Under the pieces are notes generated by a model. That model was not told where the DNA came from, did no database searches, and worked only from the letters and a program-made list of their open reading frames with translations. Shown piece after piece: positions 21,367 through 29,204 of a stretch of 35,098 nt of DNA (positions within the stretch are counted from its first letter, which is position 1; every line of letters starts with the position of its first letter). This DNA is from Nocardiopsis halophila DSM 44494. GTDB taxonomy: Bacteria; Actinomycetota; Actinomycetes; Streptosporangiales; Streptosporangiaceae. The DNA is taken from assembly GCF_000341245.1 (NCBI RefSeq), contig NZ_ANAD01000196.1, positions 26,187-61,284 of the forward strand, written 5' to 3'. Both the position numbers and the translations under genes were made by a program.

Positions 21367-21749
21367 GTGCGTTCCCCTCCTGAACCCCTGCATCGCCTCG
21401 GCGAATGTACCTGCACCGCCCGTGCACGCCTTCACTGAGGCACCGCTGCCGAGCCGCTATGGAGCTCGGATTCAACATGGCCGACGGAGTGAACGCCACA
21501 GTGAAGACTGCCACCACCTGGGCGTAGGCGACGATGTGATATCCCGAACCTGGAGAGGACGAAGAAGAAGGAGCCCCCACCCATCCGGCTTTACTGGAGA
21601 GCCACTGCAGCCCTTGCGCGATCCTTGCGCGAAGTCGACGGCGGCCCTGGACCGCGCACGCCGTGCCCCTGTGTCAGCCGGGCACGTGCGACCACCGTGG
21701 TCGGTACTCTTCCTGGGTGGTTCCGGGACGGTGGGAGGAAGAGCGGACG
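21367..21749. other. 383-bp intergenic region without a convincing gene
   Basis: The region is less GC-rich than its surroundings. It contains two tandem copies of CCTTGCGCGA (21612-21621 and 21623-21632). A 22-codon open frame starts at an ATG near 21461. TACTCT (21705-21710) could be a -10 box for the methyltransferase gene. I found no tRNA or complete protein. It may hold the lysR promoter and remnants of an inactivated gene. Confidence 0.5.
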
Positions 21750-22832
21750 TTGGGCGTACGGCTGATGGCTCGGACACTGCGCGGGCTGGAGGAGGTCTCC
21801 GCGCGGGAGATCGAGGAGCGCGGGTTCGGCACCGTGGAGCGGCTGCGCCACCGCGAGGTCTGGTTCGCCTCTGAGGCGCCGGACGCCCGGCTGCTCGATC
21901 TGCGCACCGTGGACGACGTCTTCCTGCTCGCCGCGACGCTGGACGGGGTCGGACACACCAAGGCCGAGCTCGAACGCTTCATCGGGCCCGCGCGCTCCGC
22001 GCCCTGGAACGACCTTATGGACCTGCGCGGACAGTGCGGCGGGCCGGCGTCGGCGACGCGCATCGATGTAGTCGCCTCCTACCTCGGCAAGCGCAACTAC
22101 AACCGCTACGACATCGAGGACGCCGTCGGGCTCCAGGCGGCCGAGGTGCTCGGGCTGCCCTACCGGTCCCGGCGCGAGGGACGCCCTCCTGAGGACGGGG
22201 AGCCGTTCCCGATCCGGGTCACCCTGGAGGGCCCGGAGGCCGCCCTGGCCGTGCGGCTCACCGACCGGCCGATGCACCGCCGCGCCTACAAGCAGGAATC
22301 GGTGGCCGGAACGCTCCACCCGCCGCTCGCGGCGGCAATGGCCCGCCTGGCCGACCTCGCCCCCGGCGCCCGGGTGCTGGACCCGACCTGCGGCACCGGC
22401 ACGATCCTTGTCGAGTCGCAGCTGATGACCCCCGGGCTGCGCCTCCTCGGTACGGATCGCGACCCCGCGACCCTTCCCATGGCCGCGAGCAATTCCTCCG
22501 CCGCGTGCGCTCCGGAGGAGGCGCCGATCGCCTACGCGGTCGCGGACGCCGGACGCCTCCCGCTCCCCGACGGGACGGTCGACCGGGTCGTCGGCAACCC
22601 TCCCTGGGGCCTCCAGGTGGAGCCGAACGGCTCCCTGGCCCGGCGCCCCAAGCGGTACTACGGAGAGATCCAGCGGGTGCTGAAGCCGGACGACGGCCTG
22701 GCCGTGCTGCTGCTGAACGCCCCCGACGAGCACGTCCGCATTGCGGAGTCGGTCGGTCTGCGGGTCTGCGACTCCTTCACGGTGAGCCTGTTCGGCACCC
22801 ATCCCTCGGTCGTGGCGATGCGGCGCCGGTGA
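21750..22832 (+). CDS. THUMP-type class I SAM-dependent RNA methyltransferase
   Basis: The protein has 360 residues from the TTG at 21750. The first ~150 residues resemble a THUMP-containing N-terminal part (LMARTLRGLEEVSAREIEERGFGTVERLRHREVWF...), which binds RNA. The Rossmann methyltransferase follows. Motif I is ARVLDPTCGTGTILVESQL, the acidic loop is LLGTDRDPATL, and the catalytic NPPW motif is VVGNPPWGLQVEPNGS, typical of enzymes making N2-methylguanosine in tRNA or rRNA (Trm14/RlmL-like). The start is uncertain. TTG 21750 has GGGAGG 12 bases upstream and gives the family's usual beginning; ATG 21765 is shorter; GTG 21717 would be leaderless after TACTCT. A compact hairpin follows the stop. 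Confidence 0.85.
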   Translation: MGVRLMARTLRGLEEVSAREIEERGFGTVERLRHREVWFASEAPDARLLDLRTVDDVFLLAATLDGVGHTKAELERFIGPARSAPWNDLMDLRGQCGGPASATRIDVVASYLGKRNYNRYDIEDAVGLQAAEVLGLPYRSRREGRPPEDGEPFPIRVTLEGPEAALAVRLTDRPMHRRAYKQESVAGTLHPPLAAAMARLADLAPGARVLDPTCGTGTILVESQLMTPGLRLLGTDRDPATLPMAASNSSAACAPEEAPIAYAVADAGRLPLPDGTVDRVVGNPPWGLQVEPNGSLARRPKRYYGEIQRVLKPDDGLAVLLLNAPDEHVRIAESVGLRVCDSFTVSLFGTHPSVVAMRRR

Positions 22833-22845
22833 TGTACCGGTGACG

Positions 22846-22862
22846 CGCCGGGCGCCCCGGCG
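22846..22862 (+). terminator. short GC hairpin after the methyltransferase gene
   Basis: CGCCGGG-CGC-CCCGGCG forms a perfect 7-bp stem 13 bases after the stop codon. There is no T run, so strength is uncertain. Confidence 0.45.
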
Positions 22863-22887
22863 GCCCCGATGATGCACTAAGACCCCA

Positions 22888-22939
22888 TTGCGCCCCGGAC
22901 TGTGGCGTGGTTAACATCACGGGCATCGAAGCGCTTCGA
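22888..22939 (+). promoter_or_regulatory. lacI-1 promoter and autoregulatory operator
   Basis: TTGCGC (22888-22893) and TAACAT (22912-22917) are 18 bp apart. The perfect palindrome TCGAAGCGCTTCGA (22926-22939) covers the expected transcription start, which fits repression of the LacI gene by its own product. Confidence 0.7.
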
Positions 22940-22970
22940 CACCGTCCGGAGGAGGGGGGAGGAGGTGCCC

Positions 22971-23990
22971 GTGTCCATCGCCGACGTCGCCCGGCACGCC
23001 GGGGTCTCGCCGAGCACCGTCTCCTACGTCCTCAGCGGCAAGCGCTCCATCTCCGAGGACACCCGCCGCAGGGTGCTGGAGAGCGTCCGCGTCCTCGGCT
23101 ACCGGCCGCACGCCGGGGCCCGCGCCCTGGCCAGCAGCCGGTCCAACGTCATCGCGCTCGTCGTGCCCCTGCGCTCCGACGTGCACGTCCCCGTCGCGAT
23201 GCGGTTCGCCGTGTCGGTGGTGACCCGGGCCCGCGCGCACGACCACGACGTCCTGCTCCTCACCCAGGCCGAGGGGGCCGACGGGCTGCGCCGGGTCGCC
23301 GGGTCGTCGATGGTCGACGCGATCGTGGTGATGGACGTCGAGATCGACGACGCCCGCATCCCGGTGCTGCGCGAGCTGGGCCTGCCGGCGGTGCTCATCG
23401 GTGTGCCCGCCGACACCGCCGGCCTGGCCTGCGTCGACCTGGACTTCCAGGAGGCCGGACGGCTGTGCGCGCGGCACCTGGCGGACCTGGGCCACCGGCG
23501 CCTGGCCTTCGTCGGGGAGCCGCCGGCCGTCTACGAGCGCCGCACCGGCTTCGCCGAGCGCACCCTGGCCGGGTTCCGCGAGGCCGCGCGCGAGCGGGGC
23601 GCCGAGGTGCCGGCCGTGCTGCCCTGCGAGCCGACCCGGACCGCCGCCGAGCAGGCCGCCCGGCGGCTGCTGCGCGACCACCCCGGGGTGACCGGGCTGG
23701 TGGTGCAGAACGAGTCCGCGGCCGAACCGCTGGTCGCCGCCCTGACCGCGGCAGGCCGCACGGTCCCCGGCGACCTGTCCGTGGTGGCCATCGGCGCCGA
23801 CGACGTCGCCGAGGGCACCGCTCCCCCGCTCTCCTCGGTCGGGCTGCCCGCCGAGGAGCTCGCCGAACGCGCCGTCGAGCTGGCCGTACGCGGCCTCGGC
23901 GGCGACGCCCCCGCGGGCGTCACCCTGCTCCCGCCGACCCTGGTGGACCGCTCCAGCACCGCGCCGGCCCCCCGCCGCGCCAGCGCCTGA
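22971..23990 (+). CDS. LacI family transcriptional regulator 1, controlling the GH31/GH3 operon
   Basis: The 339-residue protein opens with the LacI headpiece SIADVARHAGVSPSTVSYVLSGKRSISEDTRRRVLESVRVLGYRPHAGARALASSRS, including the hinge. A sugar-binding domain follows (IALVVPLRSDVHVP, VDAIVVMDVEIDD, HLADLGHRRLAFVGEP, GLVVQNESAAEPLVAAL). AGGAGG sits 6 bases before GTG 22971, which settles the start. A perfect palindrome lies over its own promoter and a near-perfect copy (24115-24128) lies before the binding-protein gene, so it probably represses itself and the operon downstream until an oligosaccharide binds. The inducer is unknown; the enzymes suggest a xyloglucan or xylan fragment. Confidence 0.94.
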   Translation: MSIADVARHAGVSPSTVSYVLSGKRSISEDTRRRVLESVRVLGYRPHAGARALASSRSNVIALVVPLRSDVHVPVAMRFAVSVVTRARAHDHDVLLLTQAEGADGLRRVAGSSMVDAIVVMDVEIDDARIPVLRELGLPAVLIGVPADTAGLACVDLDFQEAGRLCARHLADLGHRRLAFVGEPPAVYERRTGFAERTLAGFREAARERGAEVPAVLPCEPTRTAAEQAARRLLRDHPGVTGLVVQNESAAEPLVAALTAAGRTVPGDLSVVAIGADDVAEGTAPPLSSVGLPAEELAERAVELAVRGLGGDAPAGVTLLPPTLVDRSSTAPAPRRASA

Positions 23991-24114
23991 CCCCTCCCCG
24001 GCCCCGATCCCCCGTCGGCTCCGACCTCCCGTTTCCCGACCGTTCCCGCCCCCGGCCGTCCCGGCCGCCCTGCGCACCCCCGGACGAACGGCACCCGCAT
24101 TCCGAACGGCGTCA

Positions 24115-24128
24115 TCGAAGCGATTCGA
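24115..24128. promoter_or_regulatory. LacI-1 operator before the ABC importer operon
   Basis: TCGAAGCGATTCGA differs from the lacI-1 promoter palindrome at one base. It ends 16 bp before the GTG start of the binding-protein gene, so repressor bound here would block transcription of the whole operon. Confidence 0.8.
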
Positions 24129-24144
24129 CTCCCTGGAGGCCCCC

Positions 24145-25374
24145 GTGACCCGTCCCGCACCCCCGCGCCCCGTCCCCGCCCTGCTCGCCGCGGGCCTGCT
24201 CACCGCCGCGGCCGCGTGCTCCGGCGGAGGAGGGGGCGGCGACGGCGACGCCTCGACCCTGTCCTCGCTCGACTACAACATCGCCGAGCCGCAGAACACG
24301 GCCACCGAAGAGATGCTCGAGGCGTGCGCCGACGAGGCCGGCGTCACCGTCGAGCGCGAGGAGCTGCCGCGCGACCAGCTCATGCCGCGCCTGCTCCAGG
24401 GCGCGTCCCAGCAGGACCTGCCCGACCTGATGCTCATCGACAACCCCGACCTCCCCCAGGTCGCCGCCACCGGCGCGCTGGTGCCGCTTGAGGAGGCGGG
24501 CGTGACCATCGACGGCTTCTACCCCTCGGTGCTTGAGGCCGGCACCCACGACGGCACCCTGTACGGCATCGCGACGGGCGTGAACGGGCTCGCGCTGTTC
24601 TACGACACCGAGAAGCTGGACGAGGCGGGTCTGGAGCCCCCGGAGACCTGGGAGGAGCTGCGTTCCGCCGCTGGGGAACTGACCGACGGCGATACCAACG
24701 GCCTGGCCTTCTCCGCGATCGGCCACGAAGAGGGGACGTGGACCTTCGAACCGTTCTTCTGGTCCAACGGCGCTGAGCTCACCCAGGTCGACTCCCCTGA
24801 GGCCGTGGAGGCCTTGGAGCTGTGGCAGGACCTGGTGGAGGACGGGTCGGTCTCCCAATCGGCCGTCAACTGGTCCCAGGCCGATGTGAAGGACCAGTTC
24901 GTCGGCGGCAGGGCGGCGATGATGGTGAACGGCTCGTGGCAGCTCCCGGTCCTGGACGGGGAGGACGTCGAGTACGGAGTCGTCCCGCTGCCCGTGCCCG
25001 AGGCCGGGACCGATCCCGCCACGCCGATGGGCGGCGAGGTGTGGGCCGTCGCGCGCAGCGGCGGCGAGCGCGAGGCGAAGGCCGTCGAGGTGCTGCAGTG
25101 CCTGGTCGACGACGACAACATGACCGAGTGGGCCGAGCTCAACGCCTATGTGCCCGGCAAGGAGGGGCTCGCCGGAGCGCTGGCCGAGGAGGACCCCGGC
25201 ATGGCGCCGTTCGTGGAGTCGGTGCCCTCCGCCCGTTCCCGGACGGCCGAGCTCGGCGCGGACTACCCGTCGGTCTCCTCAGCCCTCGCCGACGCCGTCC
25301 AGGCCGTGCTCGCGGGGGACGCGACGCCTGAGGAGGCGCTCTCCCAGGCGCAGGAGTCCGTGCCCGCCTCCTGA
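24145..25374 (+). CDS. sugar ABC transporter substrate-binding lipoprotein (family 1)
   Basis: The 409-residue protein begins with a lipoprotein signal sequence with the lipobox LTAAAAC, so it is anchored outside the membrane. A family 1 extracellular solute-binding fold follows: QDLPDLMLIDNPDLPQVAATGALVPLEE, YGIATGVNGLALFYDTEKLDEAGLEPPETWEELRSAAGEL, and GRAAMMVNGSWQLPVL. This family captures oligosaccharides and delivers them to the two permeases encoded next. The GTG at 24145 follows CTGGAGG (24132-24138). It is the first gene of a five-gene operon with two permeases, GH31 and GH3. No ATPase gene is present, so a shared MsiK-type ATPase probably drives uptake. Confidence 0.94.
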   Translation: MTRPAPPRPVPALLAAGLLTAAAACSGGGGGGDGDASTLSSLDYNIAEPQNTATEEMLEACADEAGVTVEREELPRDQLMPRLLQGASQQDLPDLMLIDNPDLPQVAATGALVPLEEAGVTIDGFYPSVLEAGTHDGTLYGIATGVNGLALFYDTEKLDEAGLEPPETWEELRSAAGELTDGDTNGLAFSAIGHEEGTWTFEPFFWSNGAELTQVDSPEAVEALELWQDLVEDGSVSQSAVNWSQADVKDQFVGGRAAMMVNGSWQLPVLDGEDVEYGVVPLPVPEAGTDPATPMGGEVWAVARSGGEREAKAVEVLQCLVDDDNMTEWAELNAYVPGKEGLAGALAEEDPGMAPFVESVPSARSRTAELGADYPSVSSALADAVQAVLAGDATPEEALSQAQESVPAS

Positions 25375-25411
25375 CCCGCGCCCCGCGCTCCGACGCCACC
25401 AGGAGGCCCTC

Positions 25412-26356
25412 ATGCAGACCCGCCGCCGGAGCGGCGCGCGCTCCCGGAGGCTCACGGGCGCCGCGTTCCTCGCGCCGCTCGTGGTGTACATCGCCGTGTT
25501 CTTCGGCTACCCGCTGGCCACCAACGCGGGGATGTCCGTCCGGGAGTACACCGCCGCGTCCTTCTACACCGGCGAGGCGCCGTTCGTGGGCCTGGCGAAC
25601 TACGCCCGCCTGCTGGGCGACCCGCTCTTCGCCACGACCCTCGCCAACACCGCCCTGTTCACCGCCGGCTCGCTGGCCTTCCAGTTCGGCATCGGCCTGG
25701 CCCTGGCCGTGTTCTTCCAGCGCCGCTTCCCCCTCAACGGGCTGCTGCGCTCCCTGCTGCTGGTGCCCTGGCTGCTGCCGCTGGTGGTGTCGGGGACCGT
25801 GTGGCGCTGGATCTACGACCAGGAGTACGGGGTCCTCAACCAGGCCCTGCTCGGGCTGAGCGGCGCCGTGGAGGAGGCGACCGGCCTGGCGTTCCTGGGG
25901 TCGGGGATCGCCTGGCTCTCCAGCACCGACCTGGCCCTGGCGTCGGTGACCGCCGCCAACGTCTGGGTCGGCATCCCGTTCAACATGGTCATCCTCTACG
26001 GCGGCCTGCAGAACATCCCCCGGCAGCTCTACGAGGCGGCCGAGCTGGACGGCGCCGGCCCCTGGCAGCGCTTCCGGCACGTCACCTGGCCGTTGCTGCG
26101 GCCGGTGACCGCGGTGGTGCTGATGCTCGGCCTCGTCTACACGCTCAAGGTCTTCGACGTGATCATGGTCCTCACCCAGGGCGGGCCCGCCAACGCCTCG
26201 CACACCCTGACCACCTGGTCCTACCAGCTCTCCTTCACCGAACTGGACTTCGGGGCGGGCGCCGCCGCGGGCAACGTCCTCATCCTCATCGCCCTGGCGT
26301 TCGCCCTGGTCTACCTGCGCTCCGCCCGCACCGCCGACGAGGGGGGAGCACGATGA
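25412..26356 (+). CDS. sugar ABC transporter permease (MalF-type)
   Basis: This 314-residue membrane protein has about six helices (AAFLAPLVVYIAVFFGYPLA, LANTALFTAGSLAFQFGIGLALAVFF, LRSLLLVPWLLPLVVSGTVWRWIYD and others). It carries the ABC permease EAA loop, YEAAELDGAGPWQRFRHVTWPLLRP, which contacts the ATPase. It is the MalF/UgpA-like partner. AGGAGG lies 5 bases before ATG 25412. Its stop overlaps the next permease start by ATGA, so the two are translationally coupled. Confidence 0.95.
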   Translation: MQTRRRSGARSRRLTGAAFLAPLVVYIAVFFGYPLATNAGMSVREYTAASFYTGEAPFVGLANYARLLGDPLFATTLANTALFTAGSLAFQFGIGLALAVFFQRRFPLNGLLRSLLLVPWLLPLVVSGTVWRWIYDQEYGVLNQALLGLSGAVEEATGLAFLGSGIAWLSSTDLALASVTAANVWVGIPFNMVILYGGLQNIPRQLYEAAELDGAGPWQRFRHVTWPLLRPVTAVVLMLGLVYTLKVFDVIMVLTQGGPANASHTLTTWSYQLSFTELDFGAGAAAGNVLILIALAFALVYLRSARTADEGGAR

Positions 26357-27171
26357 CCCGGCCCCGGTCGCTGCGCACCACCGCCGCCGCCGTCCTCATC
26401 GTGGGCGTGCTGCTGTTCCCCCTGTACTGGATGGTGAACGCCTCCCTCCAGCCGGCGGCGGCGCTGCTGGAGACACCGCCGCGCTGGCACCCCCTGGGCG
26501 GAACGCTCGAGGGGTACCGGGAGGCGGTCGACGGGCAGGGCGGCGCGCTCCTCAACAGCACGGTCGTCGCCGTCGGCACGGTCCTGCTGACGCTCGCCGT
26601 GGCCGTCCCCGCCGCCTATGCGCTGAGCCGGTTCCCCCTCCCGGGCGGGCGGACCGTGCTCTTCGCCCTGCTGCTGGTGCAGATGATCCCGGGCATCGTC
26701 ATGGCCAACTCGCTGTACGCGGTGATGAACACGGCCGGCCTGCTCGACACCTACGCGGCGATGATCCTCGCCGACTCGACGCTGGCCGTCCCGTTCGCGG
26801 TCCTCATCCTGCGCGCCTTCATGGTGACCATCCCCCGCGCGCTCACCGAGGCGGCCGAGGTCGACGGCGCAGGCCCCCTCCGGGTGCTCGTGACGGTCGT
26901 CCTCCCGGTGAGCCGGAACGCGGTGATCACCTCCGCCCTGTTCGCGTTCCTGTTCGCCTGGGCCGACTTCCTGTTCGCCGTCACCCTCAACAACGACGAC
27001 GCGGTGCGCCCGGTGACCGTCGCCATCTACCGCTTCATCGGCGCGCACACCGCCGACTGGAACGGCGTCATGGCCACCGGGGTCATCGCGTCCGTCCCCG
27101 CGGCGATCCTGCTCGTCGTCGCCCAGCGCTACGTCGCCGCCGGGGTCACCGGCGGCGCCCTCAAGGACTGA
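26353..27171 (+). CDS. sugar ABC transporter permease (MalG-type)
   Basis: The 272-residue protein has the MalG-type pattern: one N-terminal helix (TTAAAVLIVGVLLFPLYWMVNASLQP), an external loop, then STVVAVGTVLLTLAVAVPAAYALSRFPLPGGRTVLFALLLVQMIPGIV. The EAA loop is LTEAAEVDGAGPLRVLVTVVLPVSRNA. With the preceding permease it forms the heterodimeric channel of the importer. Translation is coupled to the previous gene through the shared ATGA. The GH31 gene starts 40 bp downstream. Confidence 0.95.
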   Translation: MTRPRSLRTTAAAVLIVGVLLFPLYWMVNASLQPAAALLETPPRWHPLGGTLEGYREAVDGQGGALLNSTVVAVGTVLLTLAVAVPAAYALSRFPLPGGRTVLFALLLVQMIPGIVMANSLYAVMNTAGLLDTYAAMILADSTLAVPFAVLILRAFMVTIPRALTEAAEVDGAGPLRVLVTVVLPVSRNAVITSALFAFLFAWADFLFAVTLNNDDAVRPVTVAIYRFIGAHTADWNGVMATGVIASVPAAILLVVAQRYVAAGVTGGALKD

Positions 27172-27211
27172 GGACCGCTCACCCCGAACCGCCCAACGGA
27201 AAGGACAGCGC

Positions 27212-29191
27212 GTGTTCCACGAGATCGACGGGGGAATCGAATGGCGCGGCGGCCACCAGGTCGTGCGTATCGAGGCCTGGGGCGACGATGCCGTCCGCGT
27301 CCGGGCCGGCCTGCACTCCCTGATCGACGACCTTCCCGGAGCGCTGGGCCCGCGCCCGGACCACGGCGCCGAGGCGGCGGTCGAGGAGGACCGGGCCGTG
27401 CTCTCCAACGGCGCCGTCACCGTCGAGGTGAGCGGCGAGGGGATGCTGCGCTTCCTGCGCGGCGGGACCGGGGAGGAGCTGTTCGCCGAGGAACGGGCCC
27501 ATTTCTGGTGGCCCGGCCCGCGCGTGTTCACCTCCACCGGGAACGGCTACTACCGCATCGAGCAGCGCTTCCGCGCCTATGAGGGCGAGCGCATCTTCGG
27601 CCTGGGCCAGCACACCCACGGCCTGTTCGACCAGAAGGGCTCCGTGGTCGACCTCGTGCAGCGCAACGCCGAGGTGTCCATCCCCTTCCTGGTGTCCTCC
27701 CGCGGGTACGGGCTGCTCTGGAACAGCCCTGCGATCGGCCGCGTCGAGCCGGCCGAGACCGGCACACGATGGGTCGCGGACAGCGCCCGGCAGATCGACT
27801 ACTGGGTCACCGCGGGCCGCCCGGCCGACATCCTGTCCCGCTACGCCGACGCGACCGGACACGCACCACCGCTCCCCGAGTGGGCCTCCGGCTTCTGGCA
27901 GTGCAAGCTGCGCTACCGCACCCAGGAGGAGCTGCTGGAGGTCGCGCGCGAGTACAAGCGCCGCGGCGTCCCCCTCTCGGTGATCGTCGCGGACTTCTTC
28001 CACTGGACCCACCTGGGCGACTGGAGGTTCGACCCTGAGGAGTGGCCGGACCCCGCGGCCATGGTGCGGGAGCTGCGCGAGATGGGCACCGAGCTGATGG
28101 TGTCGGTGTGGCCGTCGGTCAGCCCGCTCAGTGAGAACTACGGGGAGATGATGCGCTCCGGCCACCTGGTCGCCACCGAGCAGGGTCCGCCGGTGCACGC
28201 CGACTGGGCGGACAAGGGCGTCGACTCCCATGTGCAGGTGTCCTTCTACGACGCCACGAACCCGGACGCGCGCCGGTACCTGTGGGACAGGGTCCGGCGG
28301 AACTACCTGGCGGCCGGCGTCCGCGTGTGGTGGCTGGACGCCTGCGAGCCGGAGATCCGGCCCGGCCACCCGGGGAACCTGCGCTTCCACGCCGGCCCGG
28401 GGAACGAGGTCGGCAACATCTACCCCGCCGAACACGCGCGGGGCTTCTACGAAGGGATGCACGCGGCGGGCGAGACCGAGGTCGTCACCCTGTGCCGCTC
28501 GGCATGGGCGGGCAGCCAGCGCTACGGCGCCGCCCTCTGGTCGGGCGACATCCCCGCGACGTTCGCCTCCCTTCAGGCGCAGATCCGCGCCGGCCTGAAC
28601 ACGGCGCTGTCCGGCATCCCCTGGTGGACCACCGACATCGGGGGCTTCCACGGCGGGGACCAGGACTCCCCCGAGTACCGGGAGCTCCTCGTCCGCTGGT
28701 TCCAGTACGGCGTGTTCTGCCCCCTGTTCCGCCTGCACGGCTACCGCGAACCGTTCCGGAACGAGCTGCACCCGGCCATGTCGGGCGGCCCCAATGAGAT
28801 CTGGTCCTACGGCGAGGAGGTCTACGACCTCCTCCGCGACCTGGTCATGCTGCGCGAGCGGCTGCGGCCCTACGTCATGGAGCAGATGCGCACGGCTCAC
28901 GAGCGGGGCCTCCCCCCGATGCGCCCGCTCTTCGTCGACCACCCGGACGACACCCGCTGCTGGGGCATCGGCGACCAGTTCATGTTCGGCCCCGACCTGC
29001 TGGTCGCCCCCGTCACCGCGTACGGCGCCCGGGAGCGGGACGTGTACCTGCCCGGCGGAACCGACTGGGCCGACCCGTGGACGGGCGAGGTCCACTCGGG
29101 CGGCCGCACCCTTCGCCTCGCCACCCCCCTGGACCGGGCCCCGGTACTGACCCGAAACGGTGCCCGGCTGCCCCTCCGTTCCCCCGTCTGA
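27212..29191 (+). CDS. GH31 family glycoside hydrolase, alpha-xylosidase-like
   Basis: The 659-residue enzyme has no signal peptide and is therefore cytoplasmic. An N-terminal beta-sandwich (~residues 1-215) contains the GH31 landmark GERIFGLGQHTHGLFDQKG. The catalytic barrel follows. The nucleophile is D376 in WWLDACEPE and the acid/base is D446 in LWSGDIPATF. The substrate loop PWWTTDIGGFHGG comes next. WWLDAxEPE is characteristic of the alpha-xylosidase branch rather than alpha-glucosidases, and an operon with an oligosaccharide importer fits trimming of imported xyloglucan fragments; other alpha-glycosidase activities remain possible. The GTG at 27212 follows GGAAAGGACAG (27199-27209). 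The GH3 gene begins 13 bp after its stop. Confidence 0.93.
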   Translation: MFHEIDGGIEWRGGHQVVRIEAWGDDAVRVRAGLHSLIDDLPGALGPRPDHGAEAAVEEDRAVLSNGAVTVEVSGEGMLRFLRGGTGEELFAEERAHFWWPGPRVFTSTGNGYYRIEQRFRAYEGERIFGLGQHTHGLFDQKGSVVDLVQRNAEVSIPFLVSSRGYGLLWNSPAIGRVEPAETGTRWVADSARQIDYWVTAGRPADILSRYADATGHAPPLPEWASGFWQCKLRYRTQEELLEVAREYKRRGVPLSVIVADFFHWTHLGDWRFDPEEWPDPAAMVRELREMGTELMVSVWPSVSPLSENYGEMMRSGHLVATEQGPPVHADWADKGVDSHVQVSFYDATNPDARRYLWDRVRRNYLAAGVRVWWLDACEPEIRPGHPGNLRFHAGPGNEVGNIYPAEHARGFYEGMHAAGETEVVTLCRSAWAGSQRYGAALWSGDIPATFASLQAQIRAGLNTALSGIPWWTTDIGGFHGGDQDSPEYRELLVRWFQYGVFCPLFRLHGYREPFRNELHPAMSGGPNEIWSYGEEVYDLLRDLVMLRERLRPYVMEQMRTAHERGLPPMRPLFVDHPDDTRCWGIGDQFMFGPDLLVAPVTAYGARERDVYLPGGTDWADPWTGEVHSGGRTLRLATPLDRAPVLTRNGARLPLRSPV

Positions 29192-29204
29192 AGGAGGAAG
29201 TCCT

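Noticed and set aside
21472-21777. A 101-codon minus-strand frame in the gap before the methyltransferase gene
   Set aside because: It overlaps the probable methyltransferase start, has no family resemblance, no ribosome-binding site and irregular codon use.
22846-22862. CRISPR or other repeat arrays in GC-rich hairpin regions
   Set aside because: I found no regularly spaced direct repeats anywhere in the window; the GC hairpins are isolated.
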